Below, in pieces: positions 16,588 to 25,279 of a stretch of 36,650 nt of DNA. Position numbers and translations under genes: made by a program. Each line of letters begins with the position of its first letter. The first letter of the stretch is position 1. Origin of the DNA: Photobacterium aphoticum. GTDB lineage: Bacteria > Pseudomonadota > Gammaproteobacteria > Enterobacterales > Vibrionaceae. The notes beneath the pieces are model-generated. The model was not told where the DNA came from, searched no databases, and saw nothing but the letters and a program-made list of their open reading frames with translations. Where the stretch lies: positions 38,592-75,241 of the forward strand of contig NZ_LDOV01000053.1 of the NCBI RefSeq assembly GCF_001029435.1. Direction: 5' to 3'.

Positions 16588-18951
16588 TTATTTTTTCTGT
16601 AACTGCTTGATCACCTCGGCGGGCACATACTGACCCAACGTGATCAGGCACTGGTGTAAGGCCTCCGCCACCGCCGGCTCTTGGCGGTTTCTCGACAGCA
16701 CCTCACACTGGGCATACAGATGCTGAGGATTGCCACTGACCGCAAAGGCTTTGCCCAGTGATTCACTCGCTGCCATCACATCCTGAGACTCCAACGCGAG
16801 GCCATACACATACCAATATCGTGCATTCGACGCCGCCCGCTCAGCGGCTTGCTGTAAATACGCCAATGCTTCTTTTTGGTGACTGCCGCTGTGCGATGAC
16901 GGGCCTTGTCGCAGCAAAGCTAACCCGGCACTGAACGGCAATGCTGACGACTTAGGCTGCGCTTTCATGCCCGCAATCAGGGTTTGCAACGCCAATTGCT
17001 CGTTGCCTTGTTCACGGTACAAATCGGCTAAATTAACGTAGCTGTTCTCAAAATACGGCTCTACCGCAATGGCACCCTGATAAGCGGTGATCGCCGCTTG
17101 CACATGACCTTGCGCCCGATAGACGTTACCCATATTGGTTCGGCCAAAGCCTCTGTCGGCGTTGTAATACTGAATCTCCATGTACTCGGCCAACGGCGCC
17201 GCCAATTGCTGTCGTTGAACATCTGATAACGATGACCACCCCGCGACCAATGCCCCAGCGGCTTCACTGCGCACAGACAACACCGGATCGGCCAATAGTG
17301 GGCTGATAATTTGCCAGCGTTCCGCCAAGCCGAACCCATCAGAGCCAGCAATCGCCCCAAGGCGGATCAGGGCACTGTCATGTTTAACGGCTCGGCCCAG
17401 TGCCACCACCCGATTTTGCTGACGGGCACTGAGCGCACGGGGATCGCCAGCATTGCCTGCCAGACGCGCCAACGCAGAGGCACGAATAATGTCGCTTTCA
17501 CTGCCGTCTTGCGCGGTGTATGCCAGCGCGTCCATCGCATCTGGGTGACCGATAGCGTTGGCATAAAAGGCGATAGAAAAGTGCCGAGGGTTCTGATGCT
17601 GAGACTTCGGGAACCATTCACGCAATTGCTTTGCCGCCCATTTGTCGGTTTGATCGGAATGGCACTGGGTACACGCATTCGGTGCTCCGGTGTACTGGCT
17701 AAGATCCGGGCGTGGCACTTGCCAGCTGTGATCACGGCGGGGATCCACTTGCATATACACCGTCTCCATCATGTGGCAAGACGTACAGGTAGAGGCCTCT
17801 GAGTCCGGCGCGTGAAAGGTATGCTTTTGTGGCGAATAGTCACTGGCGTTATGGCATTGCTGGCACAGTGCCGGCTCGGGCATTTTGAGTTTCGCCGTGT
17901 GCGGATCGTGACAGTTAGTGCACGTCACGCCCTTTTTTGCCATTTTTGACTGCAAGAATGAGCCATACACGTAATCTTCATCGAAGATCTGTCCATCCGG
18001 ATAATAGAGCGCATCGGTGATCAGGCTGAGTCGGTATTGTTCAAGAAAAGCATCAGCACCGGAGGGTTTCTCTGCTGATACATTGGACGTTCCCTGCATC
18101 GCGCCGTGTATGGAGTGCGGTGACTCAGTCAGTTGCGTGCGGCGACTGTGGCATTGCGCGCACGCCACCACTTGATCAGTGGGTTCGATAGATTGGGGTT
18201 GCAGAGTATTACTGCCCTCACGATGTACCCACTGGCGTACCGCCTGTTTTACATCGCGGGTCAGCCCAAAGTGATCCGTGCTCTCTGCACTCACCGTCTG
18301 CTTAGCCCAATCAACGTGCGTTTTGCCCGGGCCATGGCACGCTTCACACCCCACATTGATGTCTGAATACGTTGTGTCATAACGATCTTTATCAGCATCG
18401 TAGTTTTTTTGCAGGTTGGTGGAATGGCAATCGGCACACATGTGGTTCCAATTCTGTCCTGTATTGGTCCAGAAAAACGGATCGGTCGTGGTTTGATCAG
18501 GATAGAGGTGGAACCAACGTTGCCCGCCTTCTGACTCGGGGCGCGTATCCCATGCAAAGGGGATCAACTGAATGCGGCCATCGGGAAAGGCCACCATGTA
18601 TTGCTGCAACGGGTAATAGCCGAAGGTATAACGGATTTGATAATCACGAAATTGGCCATCACTGCCCGCGATATACACCCAATATTCCTCACCTTTACGA
18701 AAAAAACGGTTTTCGCCCCCGTTAAACGGCAACGCATCGTTATTGAAGTTGCCTAAAACACTGTCGACGGTGGCATGCTGCATCGCCTTGTCATGGTGTG
18801 ACCCTTGCCAGGCTTCGGCAGCATCTTGATGACAGCCCACACAGGTTTGACTACCGACATAGTCCGTCGAGGCGGCCTTTACCGTGCCGATAGCAACCAT
18901 CAGCCACATCATTATCAACAGCCAGTATCGTCGTTGTGCATTCCTTGCCAC
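16588..18951 (-). CDS. Octahaem c-type cytochrome with HEAT/TPR-like C-terminal region
   Basis: The 787-residue protein has a signal peptide (1-26, ends VKA) and eight CXXCH haem-binding motifs at C37, C172, C202, C264, C344, C363, C389 and C427, in a cytochrome c554-like N-terminal half. Residues about 480-590 have HEAT-like helical repeats (IIRASALARLAGNAGDPRAL), and about 600-760 carry TPR-like units (GNVYRAQGHVQAAITAYQGAIAVEP). It should be a periplasmic electron-transfer or redox protein that also binds a partner. The start is a GTG at 18951 with GGAGG 4 bases upstream. It heads the moxR/bat gene block, 59 bases before moxR. Redox substrate unknown. Confidence 0.88.
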   Translation of the reverse strand: MARNAQRRYWLLIMMWLMVAIGTVKAASTDYVGSQTCVGCHQDAAEAWQGSHHDKAMQHATVDSVLGNFNNDALPFNGGENRFFRKGEEYWVYIAGSDGQFRDYQIRYTFGYYPLQQYMVAFPDGRIQLIPFAWDTRPESEGGQRWFHLYPDQTTTDPFFWTNTGQNWNHMCADCHSTNLQKNYDADKDRYDTTYSDINVGCEACHGPGKTHVDWAKQTVSAESTDHFGLTRDVKQAVRQWVHREGSNTLQPQSIEPTDQVVACAQCHSRRTQLTESPHSIHGAMQGTSNVSAEKPSGADAFLEQYRLSLITDALYYPDGQIFDEDYVYGSFLQSKMAKKGVTCTNCHDPHTAKLKMPEPALCQQCHNASDYSPQKHTFHAPDSEASTCTSCHMMETVYMQVDPRRDHSWQVPRPDLSQYTGAPNACTQCHSDQTDKWAAKQLREWFPKSQHQNPRHFSIAFYANAIGHPDAMDALAYTAQDGSESDIIRASALARLAGNAGDPRALSARQQNRVVALGRAVKHDSALIRLGAIAGSDGFGLAERWQIISPLLADPVLSVRSEAAGALVAGWSSLSDVQRQQLAAPLAEYMEIQYYNADRGFGRTNMGNVYRAQGHVQAAITAYQGAIAVEPYFENSYVNLADLYREQGNEQLALQTLIAGMKAQPKSSALPFSAGLALLRQGPSSHSGSHQKEALAYLQQAAERAASNARYWYVYGLALESQDVMAASESLGKAFAVSGNPQHLYAQCEVLSRNRQEPAVAEALHQCLITLGQYVPAEVIKQLQKK

Positions 18952-19032
18952 GTTGCCTCCTTGGCCTACCTGCCTGATGTTTGGACTTTATTTAACTGTA
19001 TAACCTGAATAGCCATATCGGTAATCACAGAT

Positions 19033-19069
19033 AAAAAAGAAGCGGCACCCAATCGGATCCCGCTTCTTT
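19033..19069 (-). terminator. Intrinsic terminator after sulfatase gene
   Basis: Read on the minus strand, AAAGAAGCGG (19069-19060) pairs with CCGCTTCTTT (19045-19036), followed by a T-run. It lies 10 bases after the sulfatase stop, so sulfatase is probably transcribed largely apart from the cytochrome/bat operon. Confidence 0.85.
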
Positions 19070-19078
19070 GATGACGCC

Positions 19079-20638
19079 TTATTTATTCTGCGATTCTTTC
19101 AGCTTATCCATCACCTGATCGAGGCTAAAGCTGGCCGCTTTCTGACGCGGTGGGAACTCTTTGAAGGTTTCCAGATACTGCGCCACATAGGTTTGTGCCG
19201 GTACCAGCATGTACGCACGATCGAGCATCCAGTCATAGTAAGTATTTGACGTGATGTCCGCGACTTCGTACGGATCCATTCTCAGGTTGAAGATCTTAGG
19301 CACACGCAATGGGGTGAACGGTTCCGCCCAGATACGTAGTGTCCCTTTGGCACGCTGCTCAAGGAATACAATTTTCCACTTGTTGTAACGCAGTGATGAC
19401 AGGTCACCATCATCGGTGAAGTAGAAAATTTCCTTACGCGGCGATTTCTCTTCTTTACCGGTCAGGTACGGCAAAATGTTGTAGCCATCCAGATACACCT
19501 TGTATTCGGTATCCCCGATTTTCGTCCCTTCTTTGAGCTTCTCTTTGATGCTGTCATCACCCGTCGCCGCTAAGAACGTGGGCATCCAGTCCATGTGGTG
19601 TACGATCTCATTGGATACCGAGCCAGCTTCAATTTTACCCGGCCAGCGCACCATGGCAGGGACACGGTAGGCCCCTTCCCAGTTGGTATTCTTCTCACCA
19701 CGGAACGGGGTTAAACCAGCATCAGGCCACGAGTTCATGTGCGGACCGTTATCGGTGGAATAGAAAACAATGGTGTTATCTTTGATCCCCAGATCGTCCA
19801 CTTTTTTGAGCAGCAGACCAACATGGGTGTCGTGCTCGACCATCCCGTCGGCATAAGTACTGATCCCAGTGGTGCCTTGCAGTTCCGGCTTCACGTGGGT
19901 GCGGAAATGCATACGGGTCGCATTCCACCAAATAAAGAAAGGTTTATCGGCTTTCACCGCTTTTTCCATGAAGCCCATGGCCGCATCAACGGTTTCATCG
20001 TCAATGGTTTCCATCCGCTTACGGGTCAGAGGACCGGTGTCTTCAATTTTGCCGTCAGCGTAAGAGTGAATAACCCCGCGAGGGCCGAACTTCTTACGAA
20101 ACTCCGGATCTTTCGGATAGTCGACATTTTCCGGCTCTTCTTCCGCATTCAAGTGGTAAAGGTTACCGAAGAACTCATCAAAACCGTGGTTCGTCGGTAG
20201 GTGTTCATCTTTATCACCCAAGTGGTTTTTACCGAACTGGCCGGTCATATAGCCCAGTGGTTTAAGCAGTTCCGCGATGGTGACATCTTCTGGCTGCAAG
20301 CCCAAATCTGCCCCCGGCAAACCCACTTTACTCAACCCCGTGCGCAAGACACTTTGTCCGGTAATAAAGGTGGATCGCCCGGCAGTACAAGATTGCTCAC
20401 CATAGTAATCGGTAAACATCATGCCTTCTTTGGCAATGCTGTCGATGTTTGGCGTTTTGTAACCCATTAAACCAAAGGTGTAGACACTCAGGTTGGATTG
20501 CCCAATGTCATCTCCCCAGATCACCAAGATATTCGGCTTACCTTCAGTTTCCTCTGCGGCGAACACATTACCGGCGGATGCCACGCCGAGCGTTAGCGCC
20601 ATTGCGGCCAGCCGGACCACGCGGTATTTCCCTGCCAT
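19079..20638 (-). CDS. Sulfatase, Cys-type, exported
   Basis: The 519-residue protein has a signal peptide (1-28, cleavage near VFA) and the alkaline phosphatase superfamily start ILVIWGDDIG, whose Asp residues bind the metal. The sulfatase active-site Cys is in CTAGR (C84 to R88), matching C-X-A-X-R, so it needs conversion to formylglycine by an FGE or anSME enzyme; none is in the window. Further typical blocks are GYMTGQFGKNHLG and VFYSTDNGPHMNSWP, with Lys and His ligands. It may act on sulfate esters in the periplasm; substrate not evident. AGGGG precedes the ATG. It is followed by its own terminator and then the octahaem/moxR block. Confidence 0.9.
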   Translation of the reverse strand: MAGKYRVVRLAAMALTLGVASAGNVFAAEETEGKPNILVIWGDDIGQSNLSVYTFGLMGYKTPNIDSIAKEGMMFTDYYGEQSCTAGRSTFITGQSVLRTGLSKVGLPGADLGLQPEDVTIAELLKPLGYMTGQFGKNHLGDKDEHLPTNHGFDEFFGNLYHLNAEEEPENVDYPKDPEFRKKFGPRGVIHSYADGKIEDTGPLTRKRMETIDDETVDAAMGFMEKAVKADKPFFIWWNATRMHFRTHVKPELQGTTGISTYADGMVEHDTHVGLLLKKVDDLGIKDNTIVFYSTDNGPHMNSWPDAGLTPFRGEKNTNWEGAYRVPAMVRWPGKIEAGSVSNEIVHHMDWMPTFLAATGDDSIKEKLKEGTKIGDTEYKVYLDGYNILPYLTGKEEKSPRKEIFYFTDDGDLSSLRYNKWKIVFLEQRAKGTLRIWAEPFTPLRVPKIFNLRMDPYEVADITSNTYYDWMLDRAYMLVPAQTYVAQYLETFKEFPPRQKAASFSLDQVMDKLKESQNK

Positions 20639-21148
20639 ATAAACCCCTATTGGTTGTTGTTTATCTTATGGAAAATATAATGTTGAATGTAAACGTATAG
20701 CTTAGAAGTGCGGGTTTATCGACCGAGAGGAATGACAAATTGCGGGGTACAGATGACTAGAAAAAAGGACAAAATCAAACAAAAAAACCATTAATCAACA
20801 CGTTGGAGTATCATTCTTTTGAGGTGAATAATTTGATACGTCATCAGCGCAAATAACTGCAATAACACGTTCCCGCCCGTTGAGAAATACACCAGCGTGC
20901 GACACACCACACTTTCTGCATTGAAAATATGCAAAGCCTCTTCCCGTTATTACGCCTACTCAATCCCCGTGAAATCCGTTTGAATAAAGCGGTTGATTAC
21001 ATCCATAACGTGAAATTTATAACCATAAACACAACACCCAATCACGTAGCACAATCACACAATATGCCTTGCCACTGCACGGTTCATGCCTAAACAAAAA
21101 CTGTGCAGTCGCAAGCCTACGGTTGGGGGTTGATGGAAAGGAGTTCCC
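20639..21148. other. Divergent intergenic region, sulfatase / AtoE
   Basis: This 510-base gap holds promoters for two divergent genes and no convincing coding frame. It includes a hairpin near the AtoE start (21074-21109), homopolymer-rich stretches near 20760-20790 and otherwise no repeat or RNA motif that I can identify. Confidence 0.5.
21074..21109 (+). promoter_or_regulatory. Leader hairpin upstream of AtoE
   Basis: ACTGCACGGTT (21074-21084) pairs with AACTGTGCAGT (21099-21109) over 11 positions including one G-U pair, with a 14-base loop. It lies about 40 bases before the AtoE start and about 27 before its AAAGGAG ribosome site. It may be a leader structure; it has no U-run and is not a terminator. 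Confidence 0.4.
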
Positions 21149-22531
21149 ATGACGATTACCACCAGTGCTTCGCACTCACCCACGTTGCTACAACGTGTTT
21201 CCTCTGTCTGTACCCATGTAGTGCAACGCTACCTGCCCGATCCGTTTTTGTTTGCCGCCATCCTTACCTTTGTGGTTTTCCTCATTACCATGCCAGTGAC
21301 TGGCCAGTCCCCTCTTCAGGTTGTTGATGCTTTTGCTGGCGGTTTCTGGAATTTACTCGCGTTTGCCATGCAGATGGCCATGGTGGTAGTGACCGGTCAT
21401 GCGATGGCTTCGGCGCCGGTCTTTAAGCGTTTCTTGGCTAAGCTGGCCGGTTACGCCACCAGCCCAACACAAGCGATTATGATCGTCACCTTTATCTCAG
21501 CCGTGGCGTGTTTGATTAACTGGGGCTTTGGTCTGGTTGTCGGTGCGATTTTTGCCAAAGAGCTGGCGACGCGCGTGAAAGGCGTCGATTACCGTTTGCT
21601 GATCGCCTCTGCGTATACCGGATTCCTGTTCTGGCATGGTGGGTTATCGGGCTCTGTACCGCTGTCTTTGGCGAGCGGTGCGGGTCTGGCTGAAGCCACC
21701 TCCGGCGCGCTGACCGAAGCCGTACCGACCAGTGAAACCATTTTCTCGGTGGTGAACATGGCGATTGTCGGTGTGATGCTGATTGTGATCCCGCTGGTGA
21801 ATAAAGCGATGCACCCTAACGCGGAAAACACCTTTGTGATTGATCCGTCACTGCTCGAAGACAGTGCCGACCAAAAACAAGATGCGGCGCCAACAACACC
21901 GGCAGAACGCCTTGAGCAAAGTGTGTGGGTAAACCGTGCCTTGGCACTGCTTGGCTTTACTTACATCATCAATTACTTCATCGAAAATGGCTTTGCGCTG
22001 AACCTGAACATCGTGAACTTTGTGTTCCTGTTCACCGCTATTTTGCTGCACGGCACACCCAAGCGCCTGTTGCACGCTATCGCGCAAGGCACCAAAAACA
22101 CTGCCGGTATCCTGCTTCAGTTCCCTTTCTATGCCGGTATCATGGGCATGATGGTGGCCGCAGGTCCTGATGGCGTATCGGTTGCCGGTGCGGTTTCTGA
22201 CTGGTTTGTAGATATTTCCAACGAGCTGACTTTCCCTGTATTTACCTTCTTGAGCGCCGGTATTGTGAACTTCTTCGTCCCTTCAGGCGGCGGCCAGTGG
22301 GCAGTACAAGCCCCTATCATGATGCCTGCAGGCTTAGAGCTTGGTGTACCAGCAGCGAAAACCGCGATGGCGATTGCTTGGGGCGATGCGTGGACCAACA
22401 TGATCCAGCCATTCTGGGCCCTGCCAGCCTTGAGTATTGCGGGTCTGAATGCCAAAGACATCATGGGTTACTGTATCGTGACACTCTTGGCGTCGGGCGT
22501 GATCATTTGCGCAGGTTTCTTGTTCCTGTAA
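21149..22531 (+). CDS. AtoE-family short-chain fatty acid transporter
   Basis: The 460-residue protein is an integral membrane protein with about a dozen helices. Its sequence follows the AtoE family (TIGR00366 type): LPDPFLFAAILTFVVF near the start, FWHGGLSGSVPLSLAS (about 160-175) and NFFVPSGGGQWAVQAPIM late in the protein. The family is thought to import short-chain fatty acids such as acetoacetate or butyrate, often beside atoDAB, which are absent here. AAAGGAG precedes the ATG. A LysR regulator follows on the same strand and may control it. The UUCG-capped terminator after the stop ends the transcript. Confidence 0.9.
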   Translation: MTITTSASHSPTLLQRVSSVCTHVVQRYLPDPFLFAAILTFVVFLITMPVTGQSPLQVVDAFAGGFWNLLAFAMQMAMVVVTGHAMASAPVFKRFLAKLAGYATSPTQAIMIVTFISAVACLINWGFGLVVGAIFAKELATRVKGVDYRLLIASAYTGFLFWHGGLSGSVPLSLASGAGLAEATSGALTEAVPTSETIFSVVNMAIVGVMLIVIPLVNKAMHPNAENTFVIDPSLLEDSADQKQDAAPTTPAERLEQSVWVNRALALLGFTYIINYFIENGFALNLNIVNFVFLFTAILLHGTPKRLLHAIAQGTKNTAGILLQFPFYAGIMGMMVAAGPDGVSVAGAVSDWFVDISNELTFPVFTFLSAGIVNFFVPSGGGQWAVQAPIMMPAGLELGVPAAKTAMAIAWGDAWTNMIQPFWALPALSIAGLNAKDIMGYCIVTLLASGVIICAGFLFL

Positions 22532-22561
22532 GACGTCTGATCAACCTCTATATAGCCCCCC

Positions 22562-22590
22562 ACAAGCCACCGTTCGCGGTGGCTTGTTCT
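22562..22590 (+). terminator. Intrinsic terminator after AtoE
   Basis: ACAAGCCACCG (22562-22572) and CGGTGGCTTGT (22577-22587) form a perfect 11-bp stem with a TTCG loop, followed by TCTTTTCTTTT. A strong rho-independent terminator. Confidence 0.9.
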
Positions 22591-22758
22591 TTTCTTTTCA
22601 GTCAAACACGCTGGTAGCGGTATAACATATTGATTAAAAGCATCACTTTGTGATCAATAACGCGCTAATAACAGCAAATCGTGGCTTTTATCACTGAACC
22701 GTCCCTCACTTTCTCTTACTGTTTGCGTCCCTCTCCCTCCGCATCATCGAAGGTATTT

Positions 22759-23655
22759 ATGCTGGATAAAATGGATTTTTTTGTGTGTGTGATCCGCTGT
22801 GGCTCTATCTCGGCAGCAGCCAGAAAATTCAATATCTCCTGCTCGGCGGGCAGCCGCTGGTTACAAGAACTGGAATCCCATTTTGGCATGACGTTAATGC
22901 GCCGCTCTAACCGCGTATTGACCCTCACCCCTGCCGGACAAAAACTGTTTGATGATTTCTCGCCCTTAGCGGACAGTGCCGACCAACTTCGACGTTCCAT
23001 TCAAGATTTCAAAAGTGAAGACATTGGCCACATCAACATCGCCTGTACCCCAGTGTATGCCAACCATTTCCTGATGGAGCGCGTGGCCGATTACATGGAC
23101 GCCCACCCGAACGTGACCTTCAATATCGTGGTGTCTCCCTGGGCGTTAGATCTGGCCGCCGAATCCGACTTGATGATTTCGGCCAATGCGCACTATCAGG
23201 GCTATCGGGAGAAAGATTTACACCTGGTACGACGGGAACTGTACCAATGTCCGTTTATTGCCGTAGCGACCCGTGCATATCTCGACAAGCATGGCGAACC
23301 CTTAGTGCCTTCTGAACTCACTCAGCACCGCTGTTTGTTTGCCTCTACCCTGACGGGTAGCAATGACTGGATTTTCTCGCTAGGTGATGAAACTGAGATG
23401 ATCAAAATTCCGAAAACACTGGAAGTGAATGACAGTGATCTGTTGCTTGATGGTGTGATGCATGATGCGGGCGTGGGTTACTTACCCGAATTTCTCGTTA
23501 AAGATCGTGTTGAGCGTGGCGAAATTGTGCAGATCCTGCCGGACTACACCACCAGCATGTGGAGTGTAAATTTGTACTATCACCCGCCACAAAAAGCCTC
23601 AACGGTGGCGACGCATTTCAAAAATACCCTGTTGGCGGATCCCTTTAGTGCATAA
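22759..23655 (+). CDS. LysR-family transcriptional regulator
   Basis: The frame opens at 22681, but the ATG at 22759 has GAAGG five bases upstream and starts where LysR proteins start (MLDKMDFFVCVIRCGSISAAAR). The 298-residue product has the winged helix-turn-helix (residues 1-60, with GSISAAARKFNISCSAGSRWL then LQELESHFGMTLMRR), then the LTPAGQKLF linker and a substrate-binding domain (from about 90). It is a cytoplasmic DNA-binding regulator. Its target is not shown; the preceding AtoE gene is a candidate. An unusual number of Cys lies in the DNA-binding helix region. Confidence 0.88.
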   Translation: MLDKMDFFVCVIRCGSISAAARKFNISCSAGSRWLQELESHFGMTLMRRSNRVLTLTPAGQKLFDDFSPLADSADQLRRSIQDFKSEDIGHINIACTPVYANHFLMERVADYMDAHPNVTFNIVVSPWALDLAAESDLMISANAHYQGYREKDLHLVRRELYQCPFIAVATRAYLDKHGEPLVPSELTQHRCLFASTLTGSNDWIFSLGDETEMIKIPKTLEVNDSDLLLDGVMHDAGVGYLPEFLVKDRVERGEIVQILPDYTTSMWSVNLYYHPPQKASTVATHFKNTLLADPFSA

Positions 23656-23788
23656 CCGTTGTTCAACGCGTAATTGCTTGAACTGACTCCCGTAACCGAC
23701 GACACAGCCTCATCCCTCTCTGGGCATTGGGGTATATTCCGCTCCGTAACGCGAGAATATATCTCAGATGAACGGAGGGAAGGTGAAG

Positions 23789-25252
23789 ATGGGATTTCTT
23801 TTTAATGGGCAATTTTGGCTGTGTGTATTATTACTCATCTTGCTTCCGTTTATCCTCGCCAAAATCAAAGTGAATAACCGGGCAATACTCAGCTATTTCA
23901 TTAATCCCTCTTTCTTATTTTCCGGTATGGTCGATGAAGACAAATCGACCTCCTACTACTATTCCTATAACCGTCAACACATTCGGTATTCGCCTTATGG
24001 CAACTGGTTTCAATTGGGCAATAACGTTGTGGAAGGCGCTGACCTCGATACCTTTGAAGTGCTGAATGAAAAATATGCCCGCGATAAAAACAGCGTGTAT
24101 TACGGCCCGACAAAAATATCAACGGTGGCTGATCGCGATACGATCCAGATCATCAATCACTTTGTGGTGAAAGATAAGGCTGGCGTCTATGTTAACGACG
24201 GTGGACTCCTCAAACGCCTTAGCAAACGCCATGAATTCATGACCGTCAGAGACGCTGATCCTGACACCTTTGAAATCATTACCAACAGTTGGGCGAAAGA
24301 CAAACAGCATTACTATTACGACTATCGCATCATGGATGTGGACTACGACACATTTGAAATACTCAGTGACGATGTCGCTAAAGATAAACATGCAGTGTAC
24401 ATAAAAAGTGATAATCGCTTTGTAAAAACCGACGTTGTTGGACAACACTTTCGCGTACTGGATAACCAATATTTCTACGATACATCACATATCTACTGGT
24501 ATAAGGCGGATTTTATTCATGACGGTGATGAACGCTACACGGGACAGGATAGTGCTACCTTTTGGTTAGCAAGCCTTCCCTATCAAGACATCAGTACCTT
24601 TCGCATACTGGGCGATGAACACCTGGCCATTGATAACATCGTCTATAACGATGGCACGGCTCTTCCCGACGCCGATGCCGCAACGTTTACGTTAATTGGC
24701 CACGATCACTTTGCCAAAGATGCCCAACATGTGTTTTTCAACGGTACCATTATTCCACAGGCCGACCCCGCCTCATTCACACGGCTTGAGGCCATCTTTG
24801 AGGACTTCACGAGACCCAGTCATTATGGGCAAGATGCCCAACATGTCTTTTTTGAAGACCGTGTCATATCCACACAAAGCGATTCACTGGAAGTATTGAG
24901 CGAAGAAACCTTCTTAAAAACAGCCGATCACGTTTTCTACTTAGGACACCCTTTAGAAGGGGTAAACGCCGCACAGTTTACCTTATTAGAACGTTTTTCA
25001 ACCTACGGCAGTGATGGTCAATCGGTATATTTTGGCCATACCAAAATCGAAGACATCGACATCCATAGCGTAGAAGTAATTATACGAGAGTCCGTGATTC
25101 GTGATGCCAACCACGTGTATTGGGAAGGGAAAAAAGTCGAAGGCGCAGATCCTGACAGCTTTACGCGCAGTCATTCAAACTACAAAAAATACGACATGGA
25201 AGATGCCAACTACTATTACTGGCAGGGTGAGCGCGTTGAGCCTAAGCGATAA
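23789..25252 (+). CDS. DKNYY-repeat membrane-anchored protein
   Basis: The ATG at 23789 is preferred over the one at 23768, because GGAGGGAAGG lies 5 bases before it. The 487-residue product has one N-terminal membrane helix (FWLCVLLLILLPFILA) followed by about eleven repeats of roughly 25-35 residues. Each has a D-x-x-T/S-F-aromatic core, then a DKxxVYY-type turn (for example YARDKNSVYYG, WAKDKQHYYYD, HFAKDAQHVFFNG), which is the DKNYY family pattern. Function of the family is unknown; the repeats probably form a strand-rich periplasmic surface. No partner gene is obvious. The neighbouring LysR gene and the convergent rbs operon are probably unrelated. Confidence 0.82.
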   Translation: MGFLFNGQFWLCVLLLILLPFILAKIKVNNRAILSYFINPSFLFSGMVDEDKSTSYYYSYNRQHIRYSPYGNWFQLGNNVVEGADLDTFEVLNEKYARDKNSVYYGPTKISTVADRDTIQIINHFVVKDKAGVYVNDGGLLKRLSKRHEFMTVRDADPDTFEIITNSWAKDKQHYYYDYRIMDVDYDTFEILSDDVAKDKHAVYIKSDNRFVKTDVVGQHFRVLDNQYFYDTSHIYWYKADFIHDGDERYTGQDSATFWLASLPYQDISTFRILGDEHLAIDNIVYNDGTALPDADAATFTLIGHDHFAKDAQHVFFNGTIIPQADPASFTRLEAIFEDFTRPSHYGQDAQHVFFEDRVISTQSDSLEVLSEETFLKTADHVFYLGHPLEGVNAAQFTLLERFSTYGSDGQSVYFGHTKIEDIDIHSVEVIIRESVIRDANHVYWEGKKVEGADPDSFTRSHSNYKKYDMEDANYYYWQGERVEPKR

Positions 25253-25272
25253 AAAGGGAAGCTCAGCTTCCC
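25251..25272 (-). terminator. Terminator of rbs operon
   Basis: On the minus strand the 7-bp stem GGGAAGC/GCTTCCC (25256-25272, TGA loop) is followed by a run of five T. It lies 8 bases after the rbsR stop. The DKNYY gene ends at 25252 on the other strand, so it may act in both directions. Confidence 0.8.
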
Positions 25273-25279
25273 GACAGGC

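Noticed and set aside
15524..16651. Long version of MoxR
   Set aside because: The start at 16651 lies inside the cytochrome gene and adds a non-family N-terminus.
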